Positions 7,717 through 15,911 of a DNA stretch of 64,000 bases are shown in pieces. Source of the DNA: Thermoanaerobaculales bacterium (GTDB lineage: Bacteria > Acidobacteriota > Thermoanaerobaculia > Thermoanaerobaculales > Sulfomarinibacteraceae); NCBI GenBank assembly GCA_035358815.1, contig DAOPQC010000010.1:1-64000 (forward strand), read 5' to 3'. Both the position numbers and the translations under genes were made by a program. Positions within the stretch are counted from its first letter, which is position 1, and each line of letters begins with the position of its first letter. The notes under the pieces are model-generated. The model saw only the letters and a list, made by a program, of their open reading frames with translations, was not told the DNA's origin and did no database searches.

Positions 7717-8061
7717 CTACTTCTTCCCGGGCGCGAGCTTCTTCTGGCCCGGGGCGCGGTAGCGGACCGGCCGCTTGGCGGCACGGTCGAGCTCATCGGC
7801 GGTGATCAGCACGACGGTGCTCGCCTCCACGAGGCCGCTCTGGTTCACCGCGAGCGCCAGCGCGGCCGATGCCACGTTGTCGGGAAGATCCGCGATCACG
7901 TAGAGATCGCGGCTCCCGAAGCCGTAGTAGAACGACTCCATGCGTCCGCCGAGCGCCTCGATCGCGGCGCCGACCGCTCCCCGGCGCTTGGAGCCACCCT
8001 CGCGCACCAGGGCCTTGACTCCGGCCGGCGTGTACGACGCCTGAAACATATACTTCGGCAT
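7717..8061 (-). CDS. GYD domain protein
   Basis: A 114-residue small protein of the GYD family (a ferredoxin-like dimeric alpha/beta-barrel fold). The N-terminus MPKYMFQASYTPAGVKAL and the strand ESFYYGFGSRDLYVIADLP are characteristic. Members are cytoplasmic and without an assigned reaction. The ATG at 8061 has AGGGGGAG upstream. The basic C-terminal tail (GQKKLAPGKK) is an extension. Its upstream region is the unusually AT-rich stretch with dyad symmetries at 8100-8256. Confidence 0.85.
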   Translation of the reverse strand: MPKYMFQASYTPAGVKALVREGGSKRRGAVGAAIEALGGRMESFYYGFGSRDLYVIADLPDNVASAALALAVNQSGLVEASTVVLITADELDRAAKRPVRYRAPGQKKLAPGKK

Positions 8062-8153
8062 GAACTCCCCCTTTTCAGCCGCAGCACCGGACTTCGTCGT
8101 CTCTGAGATGATTCTAAATGACGATCCCGGTTCCGGGACCGCCGGGCGAAAGT

Positions 8154-8170
8154 TGTCTCAATCTGAGACA
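8154..8170. promoter_or_regulatory. 17-nt dyad, possible regulator binding site
   Basis: TGTCTCA and TGAGACA form a perfect 7-bp inverted repeat with a 3-nt centre. It lies about 93 nt upstream of the GYD start codon. A related imperfect palindrome lies about 55 nt closer to the gene. Its size and spacing suit a dimeric DNA-binding protein. Confidence 0.5.
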
Positions 8171-8239
8171 GAGCCATCCAGCCGCTCGTATCCGTCTGTT
8201 CTGGCAACGCTTAACACGGATTGTGATTTTCTTTCTCAA

Positions 8240-8256
8240 GATGCGCGACGCGCATC
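8240..8256. repeat. perfect 8-bp palindrome GATGCGCG/CGCGCATC
   Basis: GATGCGCG (8240-8247), a single A, and CGCGCATC (8249-8256) form an inverted repeat. GATGCGCG occurs again at 8263-8270, so two alternative pairings exist. Confidence 0.5.
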
Positions 8257-8342
8257 CCTCTCGATGCGCGGGGGAAGAGGCCGGTCGGCCACCTGGGGTT
8301 CACTCACGCGCTGCGGGGACTCAGCCCCCGCGCCTCGAGGGC

Positions 8343-9875
8343 CTACTCCCACTCGATGGTCCCGGGCGGCTTCGAGGTGACGTCGTACACCACCCGGTTG
8401 ATGCCCTTGACCTCGTTGACCACCCGGCGTGCGATGCGGTCGAGCACCTCGGGTGGAAAGCGGAACCACTCGGCCGTCATGAAGTCGTCGGTGGTCACCG
8501 CGCGGATGGCCAGCGCCTCCTCGTAGGTCCGCTGGTCGCCCATCACCCCGACCGAGTGGACCGGCAGCAGCACGCACAGCGCCTGCGAGATGGCGTCGTA
8601 GAGGCCGGCCCCGCGCACCTCCTCGAGCACGATGGCATCGGCTTGCTGGAGGGTCGCCACCCGGTCCCGCGCCACCGGGCCCAGGATGCGCACCGCCAGG
8701 CCCGGCCCCGGGAAAGGGTGCCGCCACACGAACTCGTGCGGCAGCCCCAGCTCCTCGCCGAGCCGCCGGACCTCGTCCTTGAACAGCTCGCGCAGCGGCT
8801 CCACCAGCTGCAGGCCCAGCCGCTCGGGCAGCCCGCCCACGTTGTGGTGGGTCTTGATGACCGCCGCCGTCCCGCGCACGCCCGAGGACTCGATGACGTC
8901 GGGGTAGAGGGTCCCCTGGGCCAGGAAGCGCGCGTCCGGGAAGCGCCGGGCCTCGGCCTCGAAGACCTCCACGAACTCGCGGCCGATGATCCTGCGCTTG
9001 TGCTCGGGGTCGGCCACCCCCTCGAGCGCCGCCAGGAAACGGTCCGCGGCGTCGACGTGGTCGAGCTCGATGCCGAGGCCCCGGAACCTCCCGACCACTC
9101 GCGCGGCCTCGCCCTGGCGCAGCAGCCCGGTGTCGACGAAGATCGGCACCAGCCGCTCGCCGATCGCCTCCCGCAGCAGCATCGCCGTGACCGTGGAGTC
9201 GACCCCGCCGGAGACCCCGCAGATGACGCGGCCGTCGGCCAGCGACGCGCGCAGCCCGGCCACCGCCTCCTGGCGGATCGCGGACGGGTTCCAGTCGCGG
9301 CGTGCGCCCGCCAGCTCGATGAAGCTCTCGAGAATGGCCGCGCCGTGCTCGGTGTGGCGCACCTCCGGGTGGAACTGCAGCCCGAGGATCCCGCGCTCGA
9401 GATCGGCGATCGCGGCGTACGCCGTGCTGTCGGTCCGGCCGATCGACTGAAAGCCGGCGGGAAGCGCCGTCAGGTTGTCGCCGTGGCTCATCCACACCCG
9501 CTGCCGGGTCGGGGTCCCGCGAAACAGCGGCTCGGCCACCGTCACCTCGAGCTCGGCGAGCCCGTACTCGCGCCGCGGCGACGCGCTCACCGCTCCCCCG
9601 AGCATGTGCCCCATGAGGTGCATGCCGTAGCAGATGCCGAGAACCGGCACGCCGAGCGCGAACACCGCCGGGTCCGGGGCGATCGCCCCGGGCTCGAACA
9701 CGCTCGCCGGACCGCCGGACAGGACCACGGCGATCGGGGCGAGGGCGGCGATCCGGTCACGCCCGAGATCGCCGCGCTCGATCATCGTCTTGACGCCGAG
9801 CTCCCGCAGCCGGCGCGCGATGAGCTGGGTGTACTGCGAACCGAAGTCCAGGATGAGGATGACCTGGTGTCTCAT
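8343..9875 (-). CDS. guaA: GMP synthase (glutamine-hydrolysing)
   Basis: A 510-residue enzyme that converts XMP, glutamine and ATP to GMP in the cytoplasm. The N-terminal glutamine amidotransferase has the nucleophile C82 in GICYGMH and the His/Glu pair in HPE at 166-168. The ATP pyrophosphatase domain has SGGVDS at 219-224, and the C-terminal dimerisation domain ends in the typical PPGTIEWE. The length is full. The ATG at 9875 follows AGGGGG, and a TATGCT -10 box lies 26 nt before the start codon. It is divergent from the nuo operon. Confidence 0.97.
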   Translation of the reverse strand: MRHQVILILDFGSQYTQLIARRLRELGVKTMIERGDLGRDRIAALAPIAVVLSGGPASVFEPGAIAPDPAVFALGVPVLGICYGMHLMGHMLGGAVSASPRREYGLAELEVTVAEPLFRGTPTRQRVWMSHGDNLTALPAGFQSIGRTDSTAYAAIADLERGILGLQFHPEVRHTEHGAAILESFIELAGARRDWNPSAIRQEAVAGLRASLADGRVICGVSGGVDSTVTAMLLREAIGERLVPIFVDTGLLRQGEAARVVGRFRGLGIELDHVDAADRFLAALEGVADPEHKRRIIGREFVEVFEAEARRFPDARFLAQGTLYPDVIESSGVRGTAAVIKTHHNVGGLPERLGLQLVEPLRELFKDEVRRLGEELGLPHEFVWRHPFPGPGLAVRILGPVARDRVATLQQADAIVLEEVRGAGLYDAISQALCVLLPVHSVGVMGDQRTYEEALAIRAVTTDDFMTAEWFRFPPEVLDRIARRVVNEVKGINRVVYDVTSKPPGTIEWE

Positions 9876-9949
9876 GGGCCCCCTGCCCGCCGGCCGGCCG
9901 GAGCATAGCAGAGGCCGGCCGCGGAGCAGCCGCGCCTGCGCCCTCGCGG

Positions 9950-9978
9950 TTGACGGACCGCCGGGCCGTGGTTAGGAT
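9950..9978 (+). promoter_or_regulatory. sigma-70 type promoter of the nuo operon
   Basis: TTGACG (9950-9955), a 17-nt spacer and TAGGAT (9973-9978) form a strong consensus-like promoter. The predicted start is near 9985, leaving a leader of about 168 nt before nuoA. The leader has no feature I can identify. Confidence 0.7.
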
Positions 9979-10152
9979 GCCCACTGTGAAAGCGGCCCCG
10001 AGCCCGCAGCCGTCGGCGGGCTCCGGCGGCAGAGGCGCGGACGGGTGCGGGAGCGTGGTCGCATCGCGCGCGGTGCCCGGTCGCGGTCGCCGCCCGGCCA
10101 GCCCCGATCCCGATGCAGGCGAGCGACGGTGACGGGTGCGGGAGAGGGCGGA

Positions 10153-10557
10153 ATGGCCGAGCAGTTTCTTCCAGTCTTGATCACCCTCATGGTGGCGATC
10201 CTCACCGCCTTCGCGATCCTCGGTCTGGCGGCGCTGGTCAGCCAGCGCCCGCGCCAGGACACGGCCGCCAAGCGCGAGATCTACGAGAGCGGCGTCCCCC
10301 TGCTCGACACCGCCTACAAGCGGATGTCGGTCAAGTTCTACCTGGTCGCCCTGGTGTTCGTCCTGCTCGACGTGGAGCTCGCGTTCCTCTACCCGTGGGC
10401 GGTCACCTACCGCGAGCTGCTGGCCGAGCACTCGACCGTGATCCTGGTCGACATGCTGTGCTTCATGGCGCTGCTGGCCGTGGCCTACGCCTACCTGTGG
10501 AAGAAGGGCGTGTTCGACTGGGGCGAGAAGAAGAAGTTCGCGAAGGGAGCCGAGTGA
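10153..10557 (+). CDS. nuoA: NADH-quinone oxidoreductase subunit A
   Basis: A 134-residue membrane subunit of respiratory complex I with three transmembrane helices. The conserved acidic core KFYLVALVFVLLDVELAFLYPWA and the first loop YESGVPLLDTA are the family signature. I chose the ATG at 10153 behind GGAGAGGGCGGA, because the open frame upstream has no hydrophobic N-terminus. It is the first gene of the operon. The stop overlaps the start of nuoE by one base, where nuoB would normally follow. Confidence 0.95.
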   Translation: MAEQFLPVLITLMVAILTAFAILGLAALVSQRPRQDTAAKREIYESGVPLLDTAYKRMSVKFYLVALVFVLLDVELAFLYPWAVTYRELLAEHSTVILVDMLCFMALLAVAYAYLWKKGVFDWGEKKKFAKGAE

Positions 10558-11081
10558 TGGCCGGCGCACCCACCGCCCCGGTCAACGCCGCGCCCCCGGA
10601 GGACGTCGCCGAGGTGCGCTTCGATGCCGCCCTGGAGGCGGAGATCGGACGGATCCTCTCCCGCTACCCGACGACCCAGGCAGCCCTGCTGCCGGTGCTG
10701 TGGTGCTGCCAGGAGCGCTGGGGCTGGATCTCGCCCGGCATCACCCGCGCCGTCGCCCGCCGCCTCGGCCTCTCGCCGGCGTCCGTCGAGGGCGTCCTCA
10801 CCTTCTACACCATGTATCACCGCGAGCCGCCGGGCCGCTACGCGCTCCAGGTCTGCACCACGCTGTCCTGCCAGCTGTGCGGCGCCGCCGACCTCGCCGG
10901 CCACCTCCAGCGGCGCCTCGGCATCGGCTTCGGCGAGACCACTGCGGACGGCCGCTTCACCTTGATCGACGTCCAGTGCCTCGGCGCCTGCGGCGAGGGC
11001 CCGGTCATCCAGATCAACAACGACTACTACACCGCGCTCACCGCCCAGCGGCTCGACGAGCTGCTGGACCGGCTCGAGTAG
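10557..11081 (+). CDS. nuoE: NADH-quinone oxidoreductase subunit E
   Basis: A 174-residue thioredoxin-fold subunit carrying the N1a [2Fe-2S] cluster of the NADH dehydrogenase module. The cluster ligands are visible as C100, C105, C141 and C145. The helical N-terminal domain contains the EGVLTFYTMYH segment. It starts directly on the nuoA stop (TGATG). The NuoE-F-G module is contiguous here. Confidence 0.95.
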   Translation: MAGAPTAPVNAAPPEDVAEVRFDAALEAEIGRILSRYPTTQAALLPVLWCCQERWGWISPGITRAVARRLGLSPASVEGVLTFYTMYHREPPGRYALQVCTTLSCQLCGAADLAGHLQRRLGIGFGETTADGRFTLIDVQCLGACGEGPVIQINNDYYTALTAQRLDELLDRLE

Positions 11082-11094
11082 GGAGCGGGGAGCG

Positions 11095-12411
11095 ATGGAA
11101 CCCATCCTGCTGCGAGCCCGTGGCACCAAGGACTCCCGCTCGATCGCCGCCTATCGCGCTGCCGGCGGCTACCGCGCGATCGCCAAGGCGCTGGCGATGG
11201 AGCCGAGCGCGGTGATCGCCGAGGTCAGGTCGGCCGGCCTGCGCGGCCGCGGCGGCGCCGGCTTTCCCACCGGCGTCAAGTGGGGCTTCGTCCCCAAGGA
11301 CTCCCCCAAGGCCAAGTACCTGATCTGCAACGCCGACGAGTCGGAGCCCGGCACCTTCAAGGACCGCGAGATCATCCACGTCGACCCGCACATGGTGATC
11401 GAGGGGATCGTGATCGCGTCGCACGCGATCGGCGCCAACGCCGCCTACATCTACATCCGCGGCGAGTTCCACGCCGAGGCGCTGATGCTCCAGGCGGCGA
11501 TCGACGAGGCGGCGGCGGCCGGCATGATCGGCCACGACATCCTCGGCAGCGGCTTCTCGCTCGAGGTCCACGTCCACCGCGGCGCCGGCGCCTACATCTG
11601 CGGCGAGGAGACCGCGCTCATCGAGTCGATCGAGGGCAAGCGCGGCCTGCCGCGGCTCAAGCCCCCGTTCCCGGCCGTGGTCGGGCTGTTCGGCTGTCCG
11701 ACGGTGGTCAACAACGTCGAGACCCTGGCCTGCGTGCCGCACATCATCGAGCGCGGGGCCGCCTGGTTCGCCGCGATCGGGACCGAGCGCAGCAAGGGCC
11801 CCAAGCTGTTCTCGGTGTCGGGCCACGTCAATCGCCCCGGCGTCTACGAGCTGCCGATGGGAACGCCGTTCCGGGAGATCATCTACGAGGTGTGCGGCGG
11901 CATCCGCGGCGGGCGCGCGCTCAAGGCGTTCATCCCTGGCGGATCGTCGTGCCCGGTCCTGCCGGCCGACAAGGTCGACGTCGGCAGCGACTTCGAGTCG
12001 GTGGCGGCGGCCGGCTCGATGCTCGGCTCGGGCGGCCTGATCGTCATGGACGACACGGTCGACATGGTGTGGGCGCTCGACAACATCCTGACCTTCTACG
12101 CTCACGAGTCGTGCGGCCAGTGCACCCCGTGCCGGGAGGGCTCGGACTGGGCGCTCGACGTGGTGCGCCGGATCCGCCGCGGGTTCGGCCGCCCCGAGGA
12201 CATCGAGACCCTCGAGCGGATCGCCCGCTACGCCAGCCAGGGGATGACGATCTGCCCGTTCGGCGACGCCTTCTCCGAGCCGATCAAGAGCTTCCTCAAG
12301 CATTTCGGCCACGAGTTCTCCGCCGCCATCGCGACCGCGCGACCGCTGCCGGACCCCAAGACGCCCGTCCTGCCGCTGCACTCGGGAAGCGGCTGGCACG
12401 GCAACTACTAG
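11095..12411 (+). CDS. nuoF: NADH-quinone oxidoreductase subunit F
   Basis: A 438-residue subunit that binds NADH and FMN and the N3 [4Fe-4S] cluster. The glycine-rich FMN/NADH motif GRGGAGFPTG lies at residues 51-60. The cluster motif SCGQCTPCREG supplies C340, C343 and C346, with C387 as fourth ligand. The length is normal. The ATG at 11095 follows GGAGCGGGGAG. Ten nucleotides separate it from nuoG. Confidence 0.97.
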   Translation: MEPILLRARGTKDSRSIAAYRAAGGYRAIAKALAMEPSAVIAEVRSAGLRGRGGAGFPTGVKWGFVPKDSPKAKYLICNADESEPGTFKDREIIHVDPHMVIEGIVIASHAIGANAAYIYIRGEFHAEALMLQAAIDEAAAAGMIGHDILGSGFSLEVHVHRGAGAYICGEETALIESIEGKRGLPRLKPPFPAVVGLFGCPTVVNNVETLACVPHIIERGAAWFAAIGTERSKGPKLFSVSGHVNRPGVYELPMGTPFREIIYEVCGGIRGGRALKAFIPGGSSCPVLPADKVDVGSDFESVAAAGSMLGSGGLIVMDDTVDMVWALDNILTFYAHESCGQCTPCREGSDWALDVVRRIRRGFGRPEDIETLERIARYASQGMTICPFGDAFSEPIKSFLKHFGHEFSAAIATARPLPDPKTPVLPLHSGSGWHGNY

Positions 12412-12421
12412 GAGCGTTATC

Positions 12422-14011
12422 GTGCTGACCCTGACCATCGACGGCAGCGAGGTCCAGGTCGCGGACGGCACCAACCTCGTCGAGGCCGCCGCCAAGATCG
12501 GGATCGAGATCCCGACCTACTGCTACCACCCCGGCCTGAGCATCGTCGGGCAGTGCCGGATCTGCTTCGTCGAGGTCGAGGGGATGCCGCGGCTGGTGAC
12601 CGCCTGCTCGACCGAGGCGCGCGACGGCATGGTCGTGCTGACGGCGAGCCAGCGGGTCAAGGATGCGCGCGCCGCGGTCATGGAGTTCCTGCTCGAGAAC
12701 CACCCGCTGGACTGCCCGGTGTGCGACCAGGCCGGCGAGTGCTACCTCCAGGACTACTCGATCGCCCACGGCCTCGACACTACCCACATGGTCGACGAGC
12801 GGCGGACCTTCCCCGGCCTCGAGCGGCGGCTGATCGGGCCGCATGTCGTCCAGAACCAGAACCGGTGCATCCACTGCACCCGCTGCATCCGCTTCACGCA
12901 GGAGATCTCCGAGACCCACGACCTCACCATGAAGTCGCGCGGCAATCACTCCTACATCGACACCTTCGACGGCGGCCCCTTCGACAACCCGTGGTCGGCC
13001 TGCGCCGCCGACGTCTGCCCGGTGGGCGCGCTCACCGTCAAGGAGTTCCGCTTCCGCGCCCGGGTCTGGCACCTCGAGGACACCGACTCGATCTGCCCGG
13101 GCTGCAGCATCGGCTGCAACGTCACGGTCGGCCACCTGAAGCGGGAGGTTCACCGCTTCCTCCCCCGCCACAACCCGGCGGTCAACGGCTGGTGGATGTG
13201 CGACTACGGCCGCGGCCTCGCGCAGGGCATCGAGGAGCGGGAGGTCACCCGGCCGGCGGTCCGCAGCGACGGCGCGCTGCGCCCGGTCGCGTGGAGCGAG
13301 GCCCTCCCCCACCTCGTGGAGCTGCTGCGGGCGGCGCCGGCGGCGCGGATCGTCGCGTCGGCCAATTTCAGCAACGAGGCGCTGTACCTGGTCCGCAAGG
13401 TGCTCGTCGACCGGCTCGGTCTCCAGGTGGTGGTGCCGGTCGACCCCGGGAGCCCGAGGAAGGTCAAGGACGGCCGCCGCCGCTGGGTCGCCAGCGTCGA
13501 CGCCCACGCCAACAGCACCGGCGCCCGCCTGCTCGGCCTGCGGCTGGTGGACGCGACCGAGCTCCGCCGCTTCGTCGGCGGCGGCGATGGGCCGCTCGTC
13601 ATCCTCGACGAGCGCGCCCATCCGTGGCTCGCCTCGTACGAGGCGAGGTCCGCGATGGCGGCGCGGACGATCGCGGTGTCAGCCCGCCACCAGACGGTGC
13701 TCACCCGCACCGCCGCCCTCCTCCTCCCCGCCGCCTCGTGGGTCGAGACCGAGGGCACGTACACCTCGTCGACCGGCCGCGTCCAGCTCGCCAGGGCGGC
13801 CTTCGCGCCCGGGGCGATGGCGTGGCCGGCCTGGAGGCTGCTCCACGGCATGGCGGTCGCGTTCGGCGCCGCGAGCGGGCCCGACACCCGGCCCGAGCGC
13901 CTGTTCGCCGAGATCGCCGCCACCGTGCCGGCCTTCGCCGGCATGACCTACCGCGCCCTGGCCGCCGGACCAGGGCTGCCGGTCGCGGTGGAGGTTCCCG
14001 ATGTGGGTTGA
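12422..14011 (+). CDS. nuoG: NADH-quinone oxidoreductase subunit G, short form
   Basis: A 529-residue iron-sulfur subunit, short compared with the 680-900 residues of many bacterial NuoG. The ligands are present for N1b [2Fe-2S] (C34, C45, C48, C62), N5 (H94, C98, C101, C107), N4 (C149, C152, C155, C199) and the extra N7 cluster (C225, C228, C232, C260). The molybdopterin-fold domain is reduced to about 270 residues. It still contains the LLPAASWVETEGTYTSSTGR segment that ends such domains. The GTG start at 12422 has AGGAG upstream. The 3' end overlaps nuoH by 11 nt. Confidence 0.93.
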   Translation: MLTLTIDGSEVQVADGTNLVEAAAKIGIEIPTYCYHPGLSIVGQCRICFVEVEGMPRLVTACSTEARDGMVVLTASQRVKDARAAVMEFLLENHPLDCPVCDQAGECYLQDYSIAHGLDTTHMVDERRTFPGLERRLIGPHVVQNQNRCIHCTRCIRFTQEISETHDLTMKSRGNHSYIDTFDGGPFDNPWSACAADVCPVGALTVKEFRFRARVWHLEDTDSICPGCSIGCNVTVGHLKREVHRFLPRHNPAVNGWWMCDYGRGLAQGIEEREVTRPAVRSDGALRPVAWSEALPHLVELLRAAPAARIVASANFSNEALYLVRKVLVDRLGLQVVVPVDPGSPRKVKDGRRRWVASVDAHANSTGARLLGLRLVDATELRRFVGGGDGPLVILDERAHPWLASYEARSAMAARTIAVSARHQTVLTRTAALLLPAASWVETEGTYTSSTGRVQLARAAFAPGAMAWPAWRLLHGMAVAFGAASGPDTRPERLFAEIAATVPAFAGMTYRALAAGPGLPVAVEVPDVG

Positions 14012-15053
14012 GGTCCTGGTCATCGGCATCAAGCTGGCGGCGGTGCTCGCTGCGCTGCTGACCACGGTCCCGATCATGGTCTGGGTCGAGCGCCGGGCCT
14101 CCGCGCTGATGCAGGACCGGCTCGGCCCCAACCGCGTCGGGCCGTTCGGGCTCTTCCAGCCGGTGGTCGACGCCGTCAAGCTGATCACCAAGGAGGACCT
14201 GATCCCGAGCAACGTCAGCCGGTTCCTCTACCTGCTCGCCCCGGCGATGGCGCTGACGGTTGCGCTGAGCACCTTCATCGCGGTGCCGTTCGGCGACGGC
14301 TCCGACCTCGAGCTGTTCGGCCATCCGGTGCGCGGCTTCATCGTCGCGCCCGACCTCAACATCGGGATCCTCTACATCTTCGCGATCTCCTCGCTGGCTG
14401 TCTACGCGACCGTGCTCGCAGGGTGGTCGTCCAACAACAAGTACTCGATGCTCGGCGGGATCCGGGCCTCCGCTCAGACCATCTCGTACGAGCTCGCCAT
14501 GACGATCTCCGTCGTCGGCGTGCTGATGGCCTCGGGCTCGCTGCACCTGCACCAGGTCGTCGAGTCGCAGGCCGGCACCTGGCTCGGCGTCCTGCCGCGC
14601 TGGCACGTCTGCACCCAGATCCTCGGCGCGCTGACCTTCGTGGTCGCGGCCTTCGCCGAGACCAACCGGGTGCCGTTCGACCTGCCCGAGGCCGAGGCCG
14701 AGCTGGTCTCCGGCTACATGACCGAGTACTCATCCATGAAGTACGCCGCCTTCTTCATGGGCGAGTACGTCCACATGACCGTCTCGTCGGCGCTGATCGT
14801 CACGATGTTCTTCGGCGGCTGGACGCTGCCCTGGATCGACCTGCCCTTCTCGGGCTGGCTGGGCGGCCTGCTCTCCATCGCCATCTTCGTCGCCAAGGTC
14901 GCGTTCTTCCTGTTCTTCTTCGTCTGGGTGCGCTGGACCTTGCCCCGCTTCCGGTTCGACCAGCTCATGGCGCTCGGCTGGAAGGTCATGGTCCCGCTCG
15001 CGGTCCTCAACTTCCTGTGGGTCGGCATCGCCATGGCCGCCGGCATCCTGTAG
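14001..15053 (+). CDS. nuoH: NADH-quinone oxidoreductase subunit H
   Basis: A 350-residue membrane subunit at the quinone site with about eight transmembrane helices. The conserved segments VWVERRASALMQDRLGPNR, AETNRVPFDLPEAEAELV and GYMTEYSSMKYAAFF are intact. The ATG at 14001 lies inside nuoG with GGAGG upstream. Only 7 nt separate it from nuoJ, so nuoI is not present in its usual place. Confidence 0.97.
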   Translation: MWVEVLVIGIKLAAVLAALLTTVPIMVWVERRASALMQDRLGPNRVGPFGLFQPVVDAVKLITKEDLIPSNVSRFLYLLAPAMALTVALSTFIAVPFGDGSDLELFGHPVRGFIVAPDLNIGILYIFAISSLAVYATVLAGWSSNNKYSMLGGIRASAQTISYELAMTISVVGVLMASGSLHLHQVVESQAGTWLGVLPRWHVCTQILGALTFVVAAFAETNRVPFDLPEAEAELVSGYMTEYSSMKYAAFFMGEYVHMTVSSALIVTMFFGGWTLPWIDLPFSGWLGGLLSIAIFVAKVAFFLFFFVWVRWTLPRFRFDQLMALGWKVMVPLAVLNFLWVGIAMAAGIL

Positions 15054-15060
15054 GGGGCGG

Positions 15061-15563
<503 letters not shown>

Positions 15564-15567
<4 letters not shown>

Positions 15568-15902
15568 ACGCGATTCTGATCCCGCACACCTGGGTCCTCG
15601 CGCTGTCGGCGGCGCTGTTCACCATCGGCACCCTCGGGGTCCTGCTCCGGCGCAATGGCATCGCGATCTTCCTGTCCCTCGAGCTGATGCTGAACTCCGC
15701 CAACCTCGCCTTCGTGGCCTTCGCGATGACCTTCGCCGCCCAGCCCGGCGCCGCCGTCTCCGCGCTCGAGGGCCAGCTGTTCGTCTTCTTCGTCATCGCC
15801 GTCGCCGCGGCCGAGGCCGCGGTCGGCCTCGCGCTCTACATCGCCCTCCACCGGGTCAAGGGGGCGATCGACGTCGACCGCGTCAACATCCTGCGTTGGT
15901 AG
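15564..15902 (+). CDS. nuoK: NADH-quinone oxidoreductase subunit K
   Basis: A 112-residue subunit with three transmembrane helices. The family signature RRNGIAIFLSLELMLNSANLAFVAFA carries the conserved proton-channel Glu in TM2, and the second Glu lies in AAEAAVGLALYIALHR of TM3. It is coupled to nuoJ by an ATGA overlap. It lies 9 nt before nuoL. Confidence 0.95.
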
Positions 15903-15911
15903 GAGGAGGCG

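Larger units (their letters stand above)
8062..8342. other. AT-richer intergenic region with dyad symmetries
   Basis: A 281-nt gap between the starts of GYD (-) and the end of guaA (-). It is visibly less GC-rich than the surroundings from about 8100 to 8245. It contains the dyads listed separately at 8154-8170 and 8240-8256, and a looser TCTCTGAGA palindrome at 8100-8108. A weak TAGAAT box for GYD lies on the minus strand (8116-8111). No gene is supported. Confidence 0.5.

Noticed and set aside
8202..8217. Possible sigma-54 promoter (CTGGCAACGCTTAAC) near the TGTCTCA dyad
   Set aside because: The -24 GG is present but the -12 GC is not at the required distance, and no gene follows on that strand.
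9983..9989. TGTGAAA near the nuo transcription start as a Rex operator
   Set aside because: Only one half-site is visible, with no matching inverted half.
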